Both the position numbers and the translations under genes were made by a program. This document shows positions 27,509-39,332 of a DNA stretch of 64,000 bases, piece by piece; the stretch's first letter is position 1; each line of letters begins with the position of its first letter. Location: assembly GCA_963709505.1 (NCBI GenBank), contig CAVPXC010000015.1, forward strand, positions 62,001-126,000, read 5' to 3'. The stretch is from CAVPXC01 sp963709505. GTDB lineage: Bacteria > Chloroflexota > Anaerolineae > JAAEKA01. Under the pieces are notes generated by a model that saw only the letters and a program-made list of their open reading frames with translations, did not search any database and was not told the origin of the DNA.

Positions 27509-30500
27509 ATGCAACAACATAAGCGTAGCTCATCTCGTTTCCTCATTACCTTCTTGGTTAGCATAATCGTCATTGTCGTTGGGCCGCCCCGAACTGGTTG
27601 GGCGCTGGGAGTGGATAGCCCCCGCATCCAGACGCCTCCCGTGGACAAGCCAGATGACCATGAAGGGCATGACCATGAGCACAATGACTACGCTCTTGCC
27701 GAACTGGCCCGCCAACGCAACGAACCGCCCTTTGTTGCACCAGCAATGGAAGCCGTAGCCCCGATGGACCTGATCAGTGAGGGACGTTGGGATGCACCGG
27801 TCACCTGGCCCTTTGTCCTTGCCTCAGCGGCCAGTCTGCCGGACGGACGCATTGTGGCGTGGGGTGGCAACAATCCCACCTCATTCAGCGGTGGCACTAG
27901 CACATATGCCGCGGTTTGGGACCCAGCGACAGGCCAGTTCCTATCAAGGAATCACACCGAACACTCCATGTTTTGCGCCATCCCGAACATGCTGGAAGAT
28001 GGACGCGTCTTTGTAAATGGCGGCGATGGTACGCGCCAGCGCACCAGCACTTTTGACTATCGCACTAATACTTGGACACGCCTACAGGATATGAGTGTAG
28101 GGCGCTGGTATAACGGCGCGGTCGCCCTGCCCAATGGAAAAGTCTTTGCCATGTTGGGCGATCCGGGTGGCCCGTATCCTGAACTTTGGACACCCAACGT
28201 GGGCTGGTCACTGTTGACTGGCGCCAACCTAAACAGCGGTGTGTTGAATTATACCGGTTACCAAAGCAGACTGGTTACCCTATTTGCACTTGGCGCCCAA
28301 TGGCCAGATCTTTCATTCGGGGCCGACTACGCAGATGAACTGGCTCAACCCCACCGGCAGTGGCAGTATTGCTAATGCCGGGCTGACCAACAGTTGGTAC
28401 CCCAAATACTCAAGTGCCGTCATGTATGACCAAGGCAAGATTCTTGTTGCCGGTGGCGCCGCCGACAGTAGCAATACTGCTCCCGGCTCGAACAAGGCGA
28501 TGGTCATCGATCTAAATGGCGCCAACACGACCAAAAGCGAAATCGCCCCCATGACCAATGCCCGCAAATTTAACAACACGGTGGTGTTGCCCACGGGCGA
28601 AGTGATGGTAATCGGTGGCAACACGTCGGGCACCGAATTCAGCGACAGCGGCACGATTCTGACCCCTGAGATCTGGAACCCTGACACCCAAACCTGGCGT
28701 GCGGTGGCAAATCACACGATCCCGCGCAATTATCACTCTGTGGCATTGCTGATGACCGACGGGCGCGTTTGGTCGGGCGGCGGTGGTCTCTGCAATTGCG
28801 CCGCAGATCACCCCAACCACGAAATCTATTCGCCTCCCTACCTCTTCAACGCTGATGGTTCGCTGGCTTCGCGTCCGGTCATCTCCAACGCGCCTGGCAG
28901 TATCACCTATGGCAACACCTTCAACGTCCAAGTAACCCCTGGCGTCGAAAAGTTCAGCTTGATCAAGCTGTCAGGCATCACCCACAACTTAAATTCTGAT
29001 CTGCGCCATCTGCGCGTGCCCTTTACCACACCGGCCAGCGGCCAATATCAACTCACCGTATCCAACAACCCCAATATCTTGACCCCCGGCTATTGGATGC
29101 TCTTTGCCGTTGACAGCCAGGGCGTGCCGTCGGTGGCCAAGGTGATTCAGGTAGTAAGTTCCACCGCGCCGAGCATTGTCAATCCAGGCCCACAAAATAC
29201 GCTGGTCAATAGCGCCGTGAACCTGCCCATCAATGCAAGTAGCCCTGTGAACGCTGCGCTGATCTATAGCGCCGCAGGCCTGCCAGCCGGCTTGACTATC
29301 AACAGCACCTCCGGCTTAATCAGCGGCGCGCCAACGACTGCCAGCGCCTCAACTGTAACAGTGAGCGTTAGCGATGGTCAGGGCGGTACAGCCAATCAGA
29401 GCTTCCCTTGGACAGTGGTCACACCGCCACCCGCGGGCACCGTGCGCTATGTCAAGTTGGAGGTGCTCTCTGAGGTGAATGGCAACCCTTGGACATCGGC
29501 CGCTGAATTCAATCTACTGGATGGGAACGGCAGCCCGCTCAATCGCAGTGGATGGACAATTACCGCGGATAGTCAGGAAACGCAGGGTGAGAATGGCGTT
29601 GCTAGCAACGTGGCGGACAACAACGCTGCCACGATCTGGCATACTCAATGGCAGGCAGCCAATCCAGCGCATCCCCATTGGTTGGTGATAAACCTGGGCA
29701 ACACCTATGCAGTGAGCGCATTCCGCTACCTGCCGCGCCAGGATGGGATCAACGGTCGCATTGCCAACTACAGGTTCTTTGTAAGCGCTGACGGTATGAA
29801 CTGGAACAGTCCGGTGGCGCAGGGTACTTTCCCGAATACGGCGACAGAACAAACTGTTACAGTTACAACCAATCGTCCGCCGGTTGTCACAAATCCTGGC
29901 AACCAGACCAGCGCTGCAGGACAAAATGTCAATTTGTTGATCAGCGCCAGTGATCCTGATGGCGACCTGCTGACCTTTAGCGCAACGGGCTTACCCGCCG
30001 GTTTGACAATCGACAGCGGCACGGGAATCATCGCCGGTGCACCCATCAGCGCAGGCGCAGCAAACGTGACGGTGAGTGTGGCAGATGGTCGAGGCGGCGC
30101 CAGCAGCCAGGGTTTCACTTGGATAACGAGCTCTGACGCGCTGATGATCAACACGATCACTTCTGCGCCCAAGCCGGTGAACACGGTGATCAACTACATC
30201 GCTGGTGTCACAAACGGCGTCAATCCACGCTTCAAGTGGCTCTTTGGCGACGGCACGCCAGAGACCGCCTACTCGACGGCGCCAAGCATGGAGCACACCT
30301 TTATCTTGCCCGGGATCTATGTGGTCAAAGCGACCGCCATCGATGACCGCAACGTCGAGCAGAGTACAACCTTTGTCCAGGCGATTCACCTGCCGCAGAC
30401 GACAAATCGGCCAGTGGCTTCTATGGATATCGTCTACGAGACGCGGGCCAGCGCCAGCGGCCGGGTCTGGGTCGTAAACCAAGACAACGATACCGTCAGC

Positions 30501-33149
30501 GTCTTCGATGCCGTCACCAACAGCAAAACGGCCGAGATCACTGTGGGCATAGCGCCACGGAGCCTTGCCATTGCGCCCGACGGTCGCGTCTGGGTGACCA
30601 ATAAGGGGTCTGCGAGCCTTAGCATCATTGATCCCGGTACGCTGACCGTCGCGCAGACGGTGACTTTGCCGATTGGCTCGCAACCCTTTGGCATTGCCTT
30701 TGCATCGACGGGCGATCTGGGCTACGTGGCGCTGGAAGGGACAGGCGAGCTGCTGCGCTTAGATGCCCGCAGTGCCGCTCAGACCGGCAGCATCGCCGTG
30801 GGTCTGAATGTACGCCATCTTTCAATACCCAGCGATGGCAGCAGGATCTATGTTTCCCGTTTCATCACCCCACGCCTACCCGGTGAAGATACTGCCACAC
30901 CGCAAATGGCCAACGTCGGCGGTGAAATCGTCGTGGTGAGTGCGGCCGACCTGAGCGTAAACAAGACGATTCTCCTGCGTGCCAGCGACAAGCCTGACAC
31001 CGAAGTACAGGGGCGCGGCATTCCCAATTATCTTGGTCCGGTGGTCATTTCGCCGGATGGAGTGAATGGCTGGACCCCGTCCAAGCAAGATAATATCCAG
31101 CGGGGCACCTTGCGTGATGGCCAAAACCTCAACTTCCAGAACACCGTACGCGCCATCTCTTCGCACATCAACCTGACGACCGATACCGAGGACTACGGGA
31201 CACGGCTGGACCACGACAACGCTGGCGTGGCCAGCGCAGCGCTCTTCGATCGCTCAGGCAGCTATTTCTTTGTCGCCCTGGAAACGAGTCGTGAAGTGGC
31301 GGTGGTGGATGCTTATAGGCCGACCGAGCTCTTCCGCATCCCTGTGGGGCGCGCTCCTCAGGGGATGGCACTTTCGCCCGATGGGCTAAGGCTCTATGTT
31401 CACAATTTCATGGATCGCACAGTCACCGTGGTCAACGTCAGCAAGGTGGTCAACGAAGGCAAAACCACGGCGCCCGTGCTGGCTACGTACAACAGCATCG
31501 CTACTGAAAAACTGCCCGCCAACGTATTGGCTGGCAAACAGCTCTTCTACGACGCCAAGGATACGCGCTTGGCGCTCGACGGTTATGTTTCATGTGCCGC
31601 CTGTCACAACGACGGCGGGCAGGATGGCCGCATCTGGGATTTGACTGGCTTTGGCGAAGGGTTGCGCAATACGATCAGCCTGCGTGGGCGCGCTGGTATG
31701 GGCCAGGGCTTCCTGCACTGGAGCGGCAACTTCGATGAAGTGCAGGATTTTGAGGGTCAGATTCGCGCGCTGGCCGGTGGCGCCGGCTTGATGACCGACG
31801 CCCAATTCAACACCGGTACACGCAACCAACCACTGGGCGATCCAAAGGCCGGTGTCAGCGCCGACCTGGATGCCCTGGCCGCCTATGTGACATCGCTCAG
31901 CAGTTTTGCCAGCAGCCCCCATCGTAACGCCGACGGTACACTCACCGCCGCTGGGAGCGCGGGCAGAACCGTCTTCAAGAACGCCAACTGTGCTCAATGT
32001 CACAATGGCGTCGCCTTCACCGACAGTGGTGCAGACAGACTGCACAACATCGGCACAATCAAACCCACCAGCGGCGGGCGTCTGGGTGGGGCATTGCTCG
32101 GTATCGACACGCCGACACTCCGCGACAGTTGGGCGACAGGTCCCTATCTGCATGATGGCTCTGCTGCTAACTTGGCCGATGCGATGGCTGCGCACACCGG
32201 CACTTCTCTCAGCCCGAACGATCTCGCCTCTCTGGTCGCCTATCTCCAGCAAATCGACGCCAGCGAACCCGAACCGTTCAATCCGCCACCCACGGTTAAT
32301 CTGACCACGCCGACCAATGGGGCCGTCTTCGAACCAGGCATCGCAATCAACCTGACAGCGGATGCTGCGGATAACTCCGGCGCCGTAGCAAAAGTTGAAT
32401 TCTTTGCCGGCGCAGCCTTGCTATCCACCGACACAGCCCCTCCATTCACATTTGTTTGGAACAATGCCCCGGCCGGTAATCACACGCTAACCGCCAAAGC
32501 TTATGACAGCCTTGGTGCAAGCAGCACCAGCGCACCCGTGAATGTGATGGTGAATGCTGCAACGGCTTGCACATTACCCAGTGGTTGGAGCACACTAGAC
32601 ATTGGCTCGCCTGGCCAGGCAGGTAGTGGGTGCGAGAACACCGGCACATGGACGGTGAAGGGCGGGGGCACGGATATCTGGGGCCGATCAGATAAGTTCC
32701 GCTTTGCATACCGTGATGCGAACGGCAGCTATACCATCATCACGCGGGTGACTTCAGTGCAAAACACCAACTCCTGGGCCAAGGCCGGTGTGATGTTCCG
32801 AGATGGCACTGCAGCTAATGCCAAGTTCGTCATGGTGGAGCAGATGCCAAACAACGAAGTGGCCATGCAATGGCGTAGCAACACCGGCGGTAGCACATCT
32901 TGGAACGGTACGCGGCTTGGTGGCACATCCAGTGTAAAATGGGTGAAGCTGGTGAGAAGCGGCAACAGCTTCACCGGCTATTACGCCACCACAATCACTA
33001 CGCCTGCTAACAACCAATGGATACAGATCGGCTCGCCGCGAACCATTTCGATGAACACATCCGCCAAAGTCGGGCTGGCCGTGACCGCGCACAACGATAG
33101 TCTTCTAAGTACGGCCACGTTTACGGGAGTGAATGTAACAACGCCGTAA
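27509..33149 (+). CDS. Giant secreted galactose-oxidase-like / YVTN / diheme cytochrome fusion protein, one frameshift
   Basis: About 1879 aa after removing one A near 28269. The ATG at 27509 has aaggag/aggaagg upstream and opens a signal peptide. Residues ~80-450 are a kelch-type radical-copper oxidase: Cys in 'HSMFCAIP', Tyr in 'GRWYNGAVALPNGKV', Tyr-His in 'PRNYHSVALLMTDGRV', and, in the early-set domain, His in 'ITHNLNSDLRHL'. These align with the Cys-Tyr cofactor, axial Tyr and copper His of galactose oxidase/GlxA. Then follow He_PIG Ig-like (~550-640), F5/8 discoidin (~645-785), second He_PIG, PKD (~875-965), YVTN propeller (~970-1320), two heme sites 'VSCAACHND' and 'NANCAQCHNG' in a MauG/peroxidase-like region (~1330-1585), an Ig-like domain and a DUF1349/LamG-like C-terminus. 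It probably acts on extracellular polysaccharide or alcohols. Confidence 0.85.
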
Positions 33150-33184
33150 AGCATCCCGACATTACCAAGCAGCACTGAAGTGGT

Positions 33185-33237
33185 ACAAGAAAGGGAGAGG
33201 GACGACATGCAGAATGTTGTCTCTCTCCTTTTCTTGT
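33185..33237 (+). terminator. Strong terminator hairpin of the oxidase gene
   Basis: A 24-bp continuous stem (33185-33208 with 33214-33237), including three G-U pairs, a 5-base loop and a pyrimidine-rich 3' arm (ctctctccttttctt). It lies 36 bases after the stop codon. Confidence 0.85.
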
Positions 33238-33573
33238 CAAACCAAAAGGAACCAGTTGACGATTGAGGAGGGAGCCACCAGGCAACAGGACATGGCTGGC
33301 CCGAGCGAGACTGGCGTTGAGGGCGGTGTGGAAAATGGCAGCCACAATGCAAGCAGAAGTTGACAAAACCAATTCAGCTAGACGATAATGCGTGGAGGGA
33401 CCCTCTGTTCGTAAGTCCAAGGGAGTTTTCTTCTCCAACCTTCACCCAGGAGTATGGTGTCGCGGGCAGATTTGCGTCTGCGTGGACGAACCGGCGGGAC
33501 AGCGGGCGCGCTTACAGGTTGGCGATGACGGCGTTGATGTTCCGCAACGACCTTTTCAATCAGTAATTGCACC
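33238..33573. other. Intergenic region without a convincing gene
   Basis: 336 bases between the terminator and the lipoprotein gene. Short frames occur on both strands (for example a 68-aa plus-strand frame ending at 33566) but have no ribosome site, recognisable domain or family-like composition. It may contain decayed coding sequence and the promoter of the lipoprotein gene, which I could not locate. Confidence 0.4.
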
Positions 33574-34719
33574 ATGCGAAACAACACCGATCGTACGAGA
33601 AACTCAGAAACAAGGAGCGCCAAGTCCAACAGGCGTGTTCGGTTGTGGGTGATCGCGTGGATGCTCCTGACGTTGAGCGGACTGGTGGCTTGCGGCAGTT
33701 CGGTATTGTCGGTCACACCCACCCCCACCATCACGTCATTGGCTGAGGAGCTGGATTATTATGGGTGGGAAAGCGATATGCCCCAATCAGTGCTAGATGC
33801 TTTCACCCGGGAGTACGGCGTAAAAGTGAACTACTTGACATACGAGGCGCCGGAACAAGCTATCGAAAACATGAAGGCCGGCCATGTGTACGATGTCGTA
33901 ACTATTGAGAGCCGCTTGATTCCTCTGCTGGCTGATGCCGACCTGTTGGCCGAAATCGACCATCGGAACGTGACTAACCTGAAAAATATCTCAGCGAATT
34001 TTCGTGAACTGGCTTATGATCCGGATAACCGATATAGTGTGCCCTATAACTGGGGCACCATCGGTCTGATAATGCGCACTGACCTGACGCAAAGCCCTAT
34101 CGAACGCTGGGCCGATCTGTGGGATGAGCGCTACGCAGGTAAGGTAGGACTATGGGGAAATCTACCGCGTGAGATGATCGGCCTGACCCTCAAATCGCTC
34201 GGCTATTCGGCCAATTCAGAAAACCCTGCCGAGTTGGAAGCCGCCCTGGCGAAGTTGCTTCTGCTAAAGCCCAATCTGCGTTTCCTGGAGGATTTCGACT
34301 TGTGGTTTGCCGCGCCTGCCCTGGCCAGTGCAGAAGTTGCCATTGCAACTGGTTGGTCAGGAGATATGGCCGCCAGCCGGGAGATGGGACTACAGGTCGA
34401 GTACGTCCTACCGGAAGAAGGCGCATTGTTATGGAACGATGCTTTTGTTATCCCGGCGAACAGCCCCAACCGCCATACCGCCGAGCTGTTTCTGAACTTT
34501 CTTATGCGACCGGACATCAATGCCCAAATCGCCAATGAAAACCACTATGCTACCCCCAATGAGGCGGCCCACCCCTTGATTGATCCCGCAATCCTGAATG
34601 ATCCGGTGATCTTCCCGTCCAACGAGAGCCTGGAGAACGCCGAACTGATTTTGCCTCTCAGTCCAGCCGGGCAAAAACTGTACGACGATATCTGGACACG
34701 TTTTAAGGAAACACCCTAG
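33574..34719 (+). CDS. PotD-like extracellular solute-binding lipoprotein
   Basis: 381 aa. The N-terminus has a basic stretch, a hydrophobic helix and a lipobox 'LSGLVACG', so the mature protein is lipid-anchored at Cys ~41. The rest is a periplasmic-binding-protein type II fold of the spermidine/putrescine class: 'LDYYGWESDMPQSVLDAF', 'YDVVTIESRLIPLLADADLL', 'YSVPYNWGTIGLIMRTDL', 'YVLPEEGALLWNDAFVIPAN' and 'NFLMRPDINAQIANENHYAT'. No permease or ATPase genes follow. Instead the stop codon abuts the start of a sensor kinase gene, so it probably serves as a ligand sensor for that kinase rather than for transport. Confidence 0.85.
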   Translation: MRNNTDRTRNSETRSAKSNRRVRLWVIAWMLLTLSGLVACGSSVLSVTPTPTITSLAEELDYYGWESDMPQSVLDAFTREYGVKVNYLTYEAPEQAIENMKAGHVYDVVTIESRLIPLLADADLLAEIDHRNVTNLKNISANFRELAYDPDNRYSVPYNWGTIGLIMRTDLTQSPIERWADLWDERYAGKVGLWGNLPREMIGLTLKSLGYSANSENPAELEAALAKLLLLKPNLRFLEDFDLWFAAPALASAEVAIATGWSGDMAASREMGLQVEYVLPEEGALLWNDAFVIPANSPNRHTAELFLNFLMRPDINAQIANENHYATPNEAAHPLIDPAILNDPVIFPSNESLENAELILPLSPAGQKLYDDIWTRFKETP

Positions 34720-37642
34720 ATGGCCCATCCAACTAAGCGCTTTCGGCTATCATCTCAACACAGCCTGGGTAGGCAAGTCATGTTCCTGTTCGGCGTGGCT
34801 ATGTCGATAATGTGGGCGCTCTCTGCGCTGGGCGCAACCTATTTCGTTTACCTCGCCGAGGGAAGCGCCTGGCCAGGCCGCCAGGGAGAGGCCGCCCGGA
34901 ATGCCGCCGGCACGATAGCCGCCGTCATTCAATAGGCCCAGGATACACTCGACGTGGCCAGCGCCTTCGACAGCGAAACACTGAAGTCGCGTCAGAAGGA
35001 AATTGACACGTTACTCAAGCAGAACGCAACCCTTGAGGAAATCATCCGCCTGGACGCTAGGCGCCACGTGGTTGCAGATGCCCATCGCAGTCGATCGGTG
35101 CTGGCGGAATTGATCACTATTCCCCAATCGCAGTGGTTTCTGGATGCCAATCGGGGCCAGCCTTAATTGGCCCGGAGACGGGATCATGAAAGAGAAGGCG
35201 CCGGTTTGGTATTCTGATCCGCAGCAGGTTTTGCGCGGCATGTTCCCCCAGATTTCTGAAGCCATCGCAGGAAAGACCTTTCAATTGCTGGGCATCCAAT
35301 CTTTAGGCCAAATATGCATCCTTCCACTCGTCATCGGGGAGGAGGTGATTGGAGCCATGCCTATCTGGGGCGCTGATCTGCAACCGGCGGATAGCCCAGT
35401 TTTGGCTGTCTTTGCAAGTCAGGTGGCTGGCATCCTACAAAACGCGAGTGCCTTCGAAAGTGAAACCCGTCGAGCAAACGAATTGGCTCGCATGAATGCC
35501 TTAATCCTTGCGCTGTCCAAAGTGGCGGCTCGTTTGGACAATACTCCGGATTTTGTAGAGGTGGTAAAAACCTTCAGCAACGAACTCAAAAAAATTAAGT
35601 GGGATTGTATGGTCGGCACGCTCGATGACAGCAAGCAAACCATGACCATCGAGTATGTTTCCGTAAGACAGGAGGTGATCCATTGGGCTGAAAGAGCGAC
35701 CGGTCACTCATTACGTGAACTGGTGATTCCTCGTCATCTCTGGCCAACCGAGAAGGTAGTCACCGAAAAAACCGCCTACTGGGACCCGAACTTGATGAAG
35801 GGGACACTTAACATGTTTCCTAATCCTGCCAGAGAAGCTCCAACTGACAGCAATGAGGATGGCCGGAATAAGTCCGAATGATCCTGTATGCTATTTGCCG
35901 ATAGAATACGATGAAGATGTTGTCGGCGTGCTTGCCGTATGGGGATCAGACCTTCAGGAAAGAGGACGTCCCCGCCTTGAGTGTTTTTGCCGGCCAGCTT
36001 GCAAGCGCTCTCAGGAATGCGCGGCTATTTCAAGCTGAGAACCGCCGGGCGAGAGCACTAGCCATCTTGCTGGAAGCCTCTGAGGCTACTTCGTCTTCCT
36101 TGGATCTCGATACCATTCTAACCACCCTAGCATCGCAATTGCTCGAGATCAGCGGCTTTCAGTCCTGTTGCATCTCGGAATGGGACAAAGAGACGGATCG
36201 GATCTTTGGCCGCGTCGAGTATTCCAAAACTCATTGGAGCAGAGAAAAGGCGGACTTCTATTCATTGAGTGATTATCCCCGCTCCAAACAAGTCTTGTTG
36301 ACAGGAAATCCCATCATTTTGCAGGGTGATTTTGAGGCTGAAGAGAAAACCTGGATGACCGAGTTGGGAAGGACCGCAGTGGTAATCCTTGCGCTTAAAG
36401 CGCAAGAGAGAGTTATTGGGCTCGTTGAACTAGCGACTACAAAAAATGACAAACTATTTGATCCGCAGGTCCTGGTAGACTGCCAGGAGATTCTTGTGAA
36501 CGCGGCCACTTGGCTAAATGATCCGCTATCGGCAAATGACCCGAAGAAGTTGTACGAGATAGAAGACGCACTTAGAGAGGCCGCCTGGGCCGAGATCTGT
36601 TCTTTTTCCGAATGGGAGCAGGCCCGAAATAGGATTTTCACCGTCGTAGTATCTTCGAGTATGAGTTGGGCGTCCGGAGAAGGTGTCAGCTTTGAACCGT
36701 GGGAGGACACTGCCTGGAAGCTAGCGCTTTACGAAGGGAAGACCAGTGTCTTAGTGCGACAGGAGGGTAACGAGAGCATTGCTATCGGTTACGATTCATC
36801 CGCGAGGATGGAAGTAGAAATCCTTAGTGATGTTCCCTTTGCAGAAAGGGGACGAGCGCATCGGTCTGGTTGAACTATATGATTTTAACTATAAGACCCA
36901 GGTTACGCCAGAACAAATCGTCCTATTGCGCACCATTGGCGACAAAGCCAGCTATTCAATCGAAAATGCGCGTTTGCTTCAGTTGACACAGCAACGACTT
37001 AACGAAAAGACCGCTATGCTCAATGAAAAAGAAGTTTTGCTCAAAGAAATCCATCACTGGGTGAAGAACAACCTTCAGGTGATCTCGAGCCTGTTAAGTC
37101 TACAATCCGCTCAAATCTCCGACCCGCAAACTCAAAACGTCTTGCGTGAAAGCCAGAACCGCGTACGCACCATGGCCTTGATCCATGAAAAGCTGTACCA
37201 ATCGACCGATCTGGCACAGGTCGATTTTGCGCCCTATTTGCGAAGTTTGGTTAACTCCCTGGCCCAATCTTACCGAGAGAAGTCAGATCGAGTGGCAATT
37301 CGAGTCGACTCTCAAAGCATTATCCTGGATATCGATACTGCCATCGCTTGCGGGCTGATCGTGAACGAACTGGTTTCTAATGCCTTGAAACACGCCTTTC
37401 CGGCCGAACGACCGGGAGAGATCCGCGTTGTCGTCGCTCAGCACGGCGATGACCGTGTACTCTTGCAGGTGAGCGACGACGGTGCCGGGCTTCCTCCTCA
37501 CGTAGACTTCCGTAGCTCACCGTCATTAGGTTTGCAGTTGATCAACTCTTTGGTCGACCAGATCAACGGCTCGATCGAAGTGGAGACCGGGGCCGGTACT
37601 CACTTCGCAATTGCATTCATTCCCCCTGCGACCGGAGTGTGA
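34720..37642 (+). pseudogene. Multi-GAF sensor histidine kinase, broken in at least five places
   Basis: Starts at the ATG immediately after the lipoprotein stop, with a transmembrane helix ('LFGVAMSIMWALSALGATYF') and a sensory region. An in-frame TAG at 34933-34935 ('AAVIQ*AQDTLDVA') interrupts it. Further shifts lie near 35165, 35870, 35957 (an extra G) and 36845. Between them are GAF-like domains ('PLVIGEEVIGAMPIWGADLQ', 'PIEYDEDVVGVLAVWGSD', 'AQERVIGLVELATT'). The C-terminus is a HisKA_2-type kinase, 'EVLLKEIHHWVKNNLQVISS' with the phosphoacceptor His, then 'GLIVNELVSNALKHAF' and 'VSDDGAGLPP'. The usual HHR is HHW here. Joined length would be ~970 aa. Confidence 0.75.
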
Positions 37643-37644
37643 GT

Positions 37645-39210
37645 ATGAACAAACACCATCTTTTGATAGTCGAGGACCAAAACATCATCGCCATGGATCT
37701 AAAACATCGCCTGATCGGCCTGGGCTACGAGGTGGTGGGCGTTTCAGCCACCGGCGAAGACGCCATCCGGCTGGCCGACAAGCTCCGACCAGACCTGGTC
37801 TTGATGGATATCCGGCTTCGAGGCGAGATAGACGGCATCCAGGCCGCCGAACAAATCCGGGCGCTGGCCGACCTGCCAGTGATCTATCTAACTGCGCACT
37901 CAGACAACCAGACCCTTCAGCGTGCACGGTTGACGGAGCCTTATGGCTATGTCCTCAAGCCATTTGAAGACCGCGAACTCCACATGGCGATCGAGATCGC
38001 CCTCTATAAGCACAGCATGGAGATGAAACTGCGCGCTCACGAGCGCTGGTTGGCTGCAACACTGAGCAGCATTGGAGAAACGGTCATCGCCACGGATGCT
38101 CAGGGGCGCATCCAGTTCATGAACCCAGTGGCCGAAACACTGACCGGTTGGCGACAGTCGGAGGCCGTCGGACGTACAGAACAGGAGGTGCTGTGCTTCG
38201 CAAGTGAAGTTTCCCTCGCAACGCAGGCGTCTCCCATCGCTCGCGCCCTGCAAGATAGCCGTGTGATCACACTCATGAATCAAACCCAATTGATCGGCCG
38301 CAACAACCGGGCTACCCCCATCGACAGCAACGCGGCGCCCATTATTGATGAGCATGACGCCATCGTCGGCGCTGTTCTCGTGGCGAGAGATGTCACCAAG
38401 CGCAGACGCGCCGAGGCTGCCCTGCATGCCAGCAATACGGAATTGGCTCGGCTCCTAGTTCGAGCTGAGGAACTATCCGCCGCTGCAGAGCTAGCCAATC
38501 GGCTTAGGAGCGAGATTCTGTCCAATATTTCGCATGAGTTGCGCACGCCCCTCACGACCATCATGGGTACGTTGGAGATTGTGTTCGACGGATTGTCTGT
38601 GTCTGAAGAGGAAATGGTCGCGCTCGTCTCTGCGGCCCGTAACGCTTCTGATAGGTTACTCAACCTAATGAACAATCTACTCGACATGGCGAAACTGGAA
38701 TCGGGTGGACTGCATATCAAGCGTGAGGAGGTAGATCCCCTGCTGCTCCTCGACGAGGTGCAGGCCTTGGTCCGCTCTCAGGTCGAACAAAAAGGACTGG
38801 CGTTGGAAATCCAATTGCCAACCGAACCGCTGCCACTTTGTTGCACCGACCACGAGCATCTGCGACAAATCCTATTGAATCTTGTGAACAACGCCATCAA
38901 GTTCACGGCCCGGGGACAGATTACGGTCAGCGTGCGGGTTCTAGATGGCCCCCAAGCCCAGAGCGGGGGCCACCGTCAGCTGAAAATCTCTATCCAAGAT
39001 ACCGGGATCGGCATTTCACGCGAGAACCAAGCTCAGCTCTTCCAGCCATTCATCCAAGCAGACGGCGGCACCACGCGGCGCCATGGGGGCGCCGGTTTAG
39101 GTTTGAGAATCTCTCGACGCCTGGCCGAGTTACTTGCCGGTTCGCTTACGTTGTACAGCGCTGGAGAGAACTGTGGAACCACAGTGACACTGACAATACC
39201 AGTGGAATGA
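37645..39210 (+). CDS. Receiver-PAS-histidine kinase hybrid
   Basis: 521 aa. Residues 1-120 are a CheY-like receiver ('LLIVEDQNIIAMDL', phosphoacceptor Asp in 'PDLVLMDIRLRGEIDG', Lys in 'YGYVLKPFEDREL'). Residues ~135-255 are a PAS domain ('ATLSSIGETVIATDAQGRIQ'). Then come a HisKA helix ('SEILSNISHELRTPLTTIMG', His in SHELRTP) and HATPase_c ('LRQILLNLVNNAIKFTARG', 'DTGIGI', 'GGAGLGLRISRRLAELL'). The N-terminal receiver could take phosphate from the kinase encoded just upstream, forming a relay. The start at 37645 is preferred; a GTG at 37639 would overlap the previous stop. Confidence 0.9.
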   Translation: MNKHHLLIVEDQNIIAMDLKHRLIGLGYEVVGVSATGEDAIRLADKLRPDLVLMDIRLRGEIDGIQAAEQIRALADLPVIYLTAHSDNQTLQRARLTEPYGYVLKPFEDRELHMAIEIALYKHSMEMKLRAHERWLAATLSSIGETVIATDAQGRIQFMNPVAETLTGWRQSEAVGRTEQEVLCFASEVSLATQASPIARALQDSRVITLMNQTQLIGRNNRATPIDSNAAPIIDEHDAIVGAVLVARDVTKRRRAEAALHASNTELARLLVRAEELSAAAELANRLRSEILSNISHELRTPLTTIMGTLEIVFDGLSVSEEEMVALVSAARNASDRLLNLMNNLLDMAKLESGGLHIKREEVDPLLLLDEVQALVRSQVEQKGLALEIQLPTEPLPLCCTDHEHLRQILLNLVNNAIKFTARGQITVSVRVLDGPQAQSGGHRQLKISIQDTGIGISRENQAQLFQPFIQADGGTTRRHGGAGLGLRISRRLAELLAGSLTLYSAGENCGTTVTLTIPVE

Positions 39211-39332
39211 GAACCCCAAACGAACACGCCCATTTCGAATTCGGCTTCTACACCAAACATGAGGACCATGATACAATCGGTGCTAACAAGCATCCAACAA
39301 ATGGGTGAGGCGGAAGGAGCGAACTCAGCATC

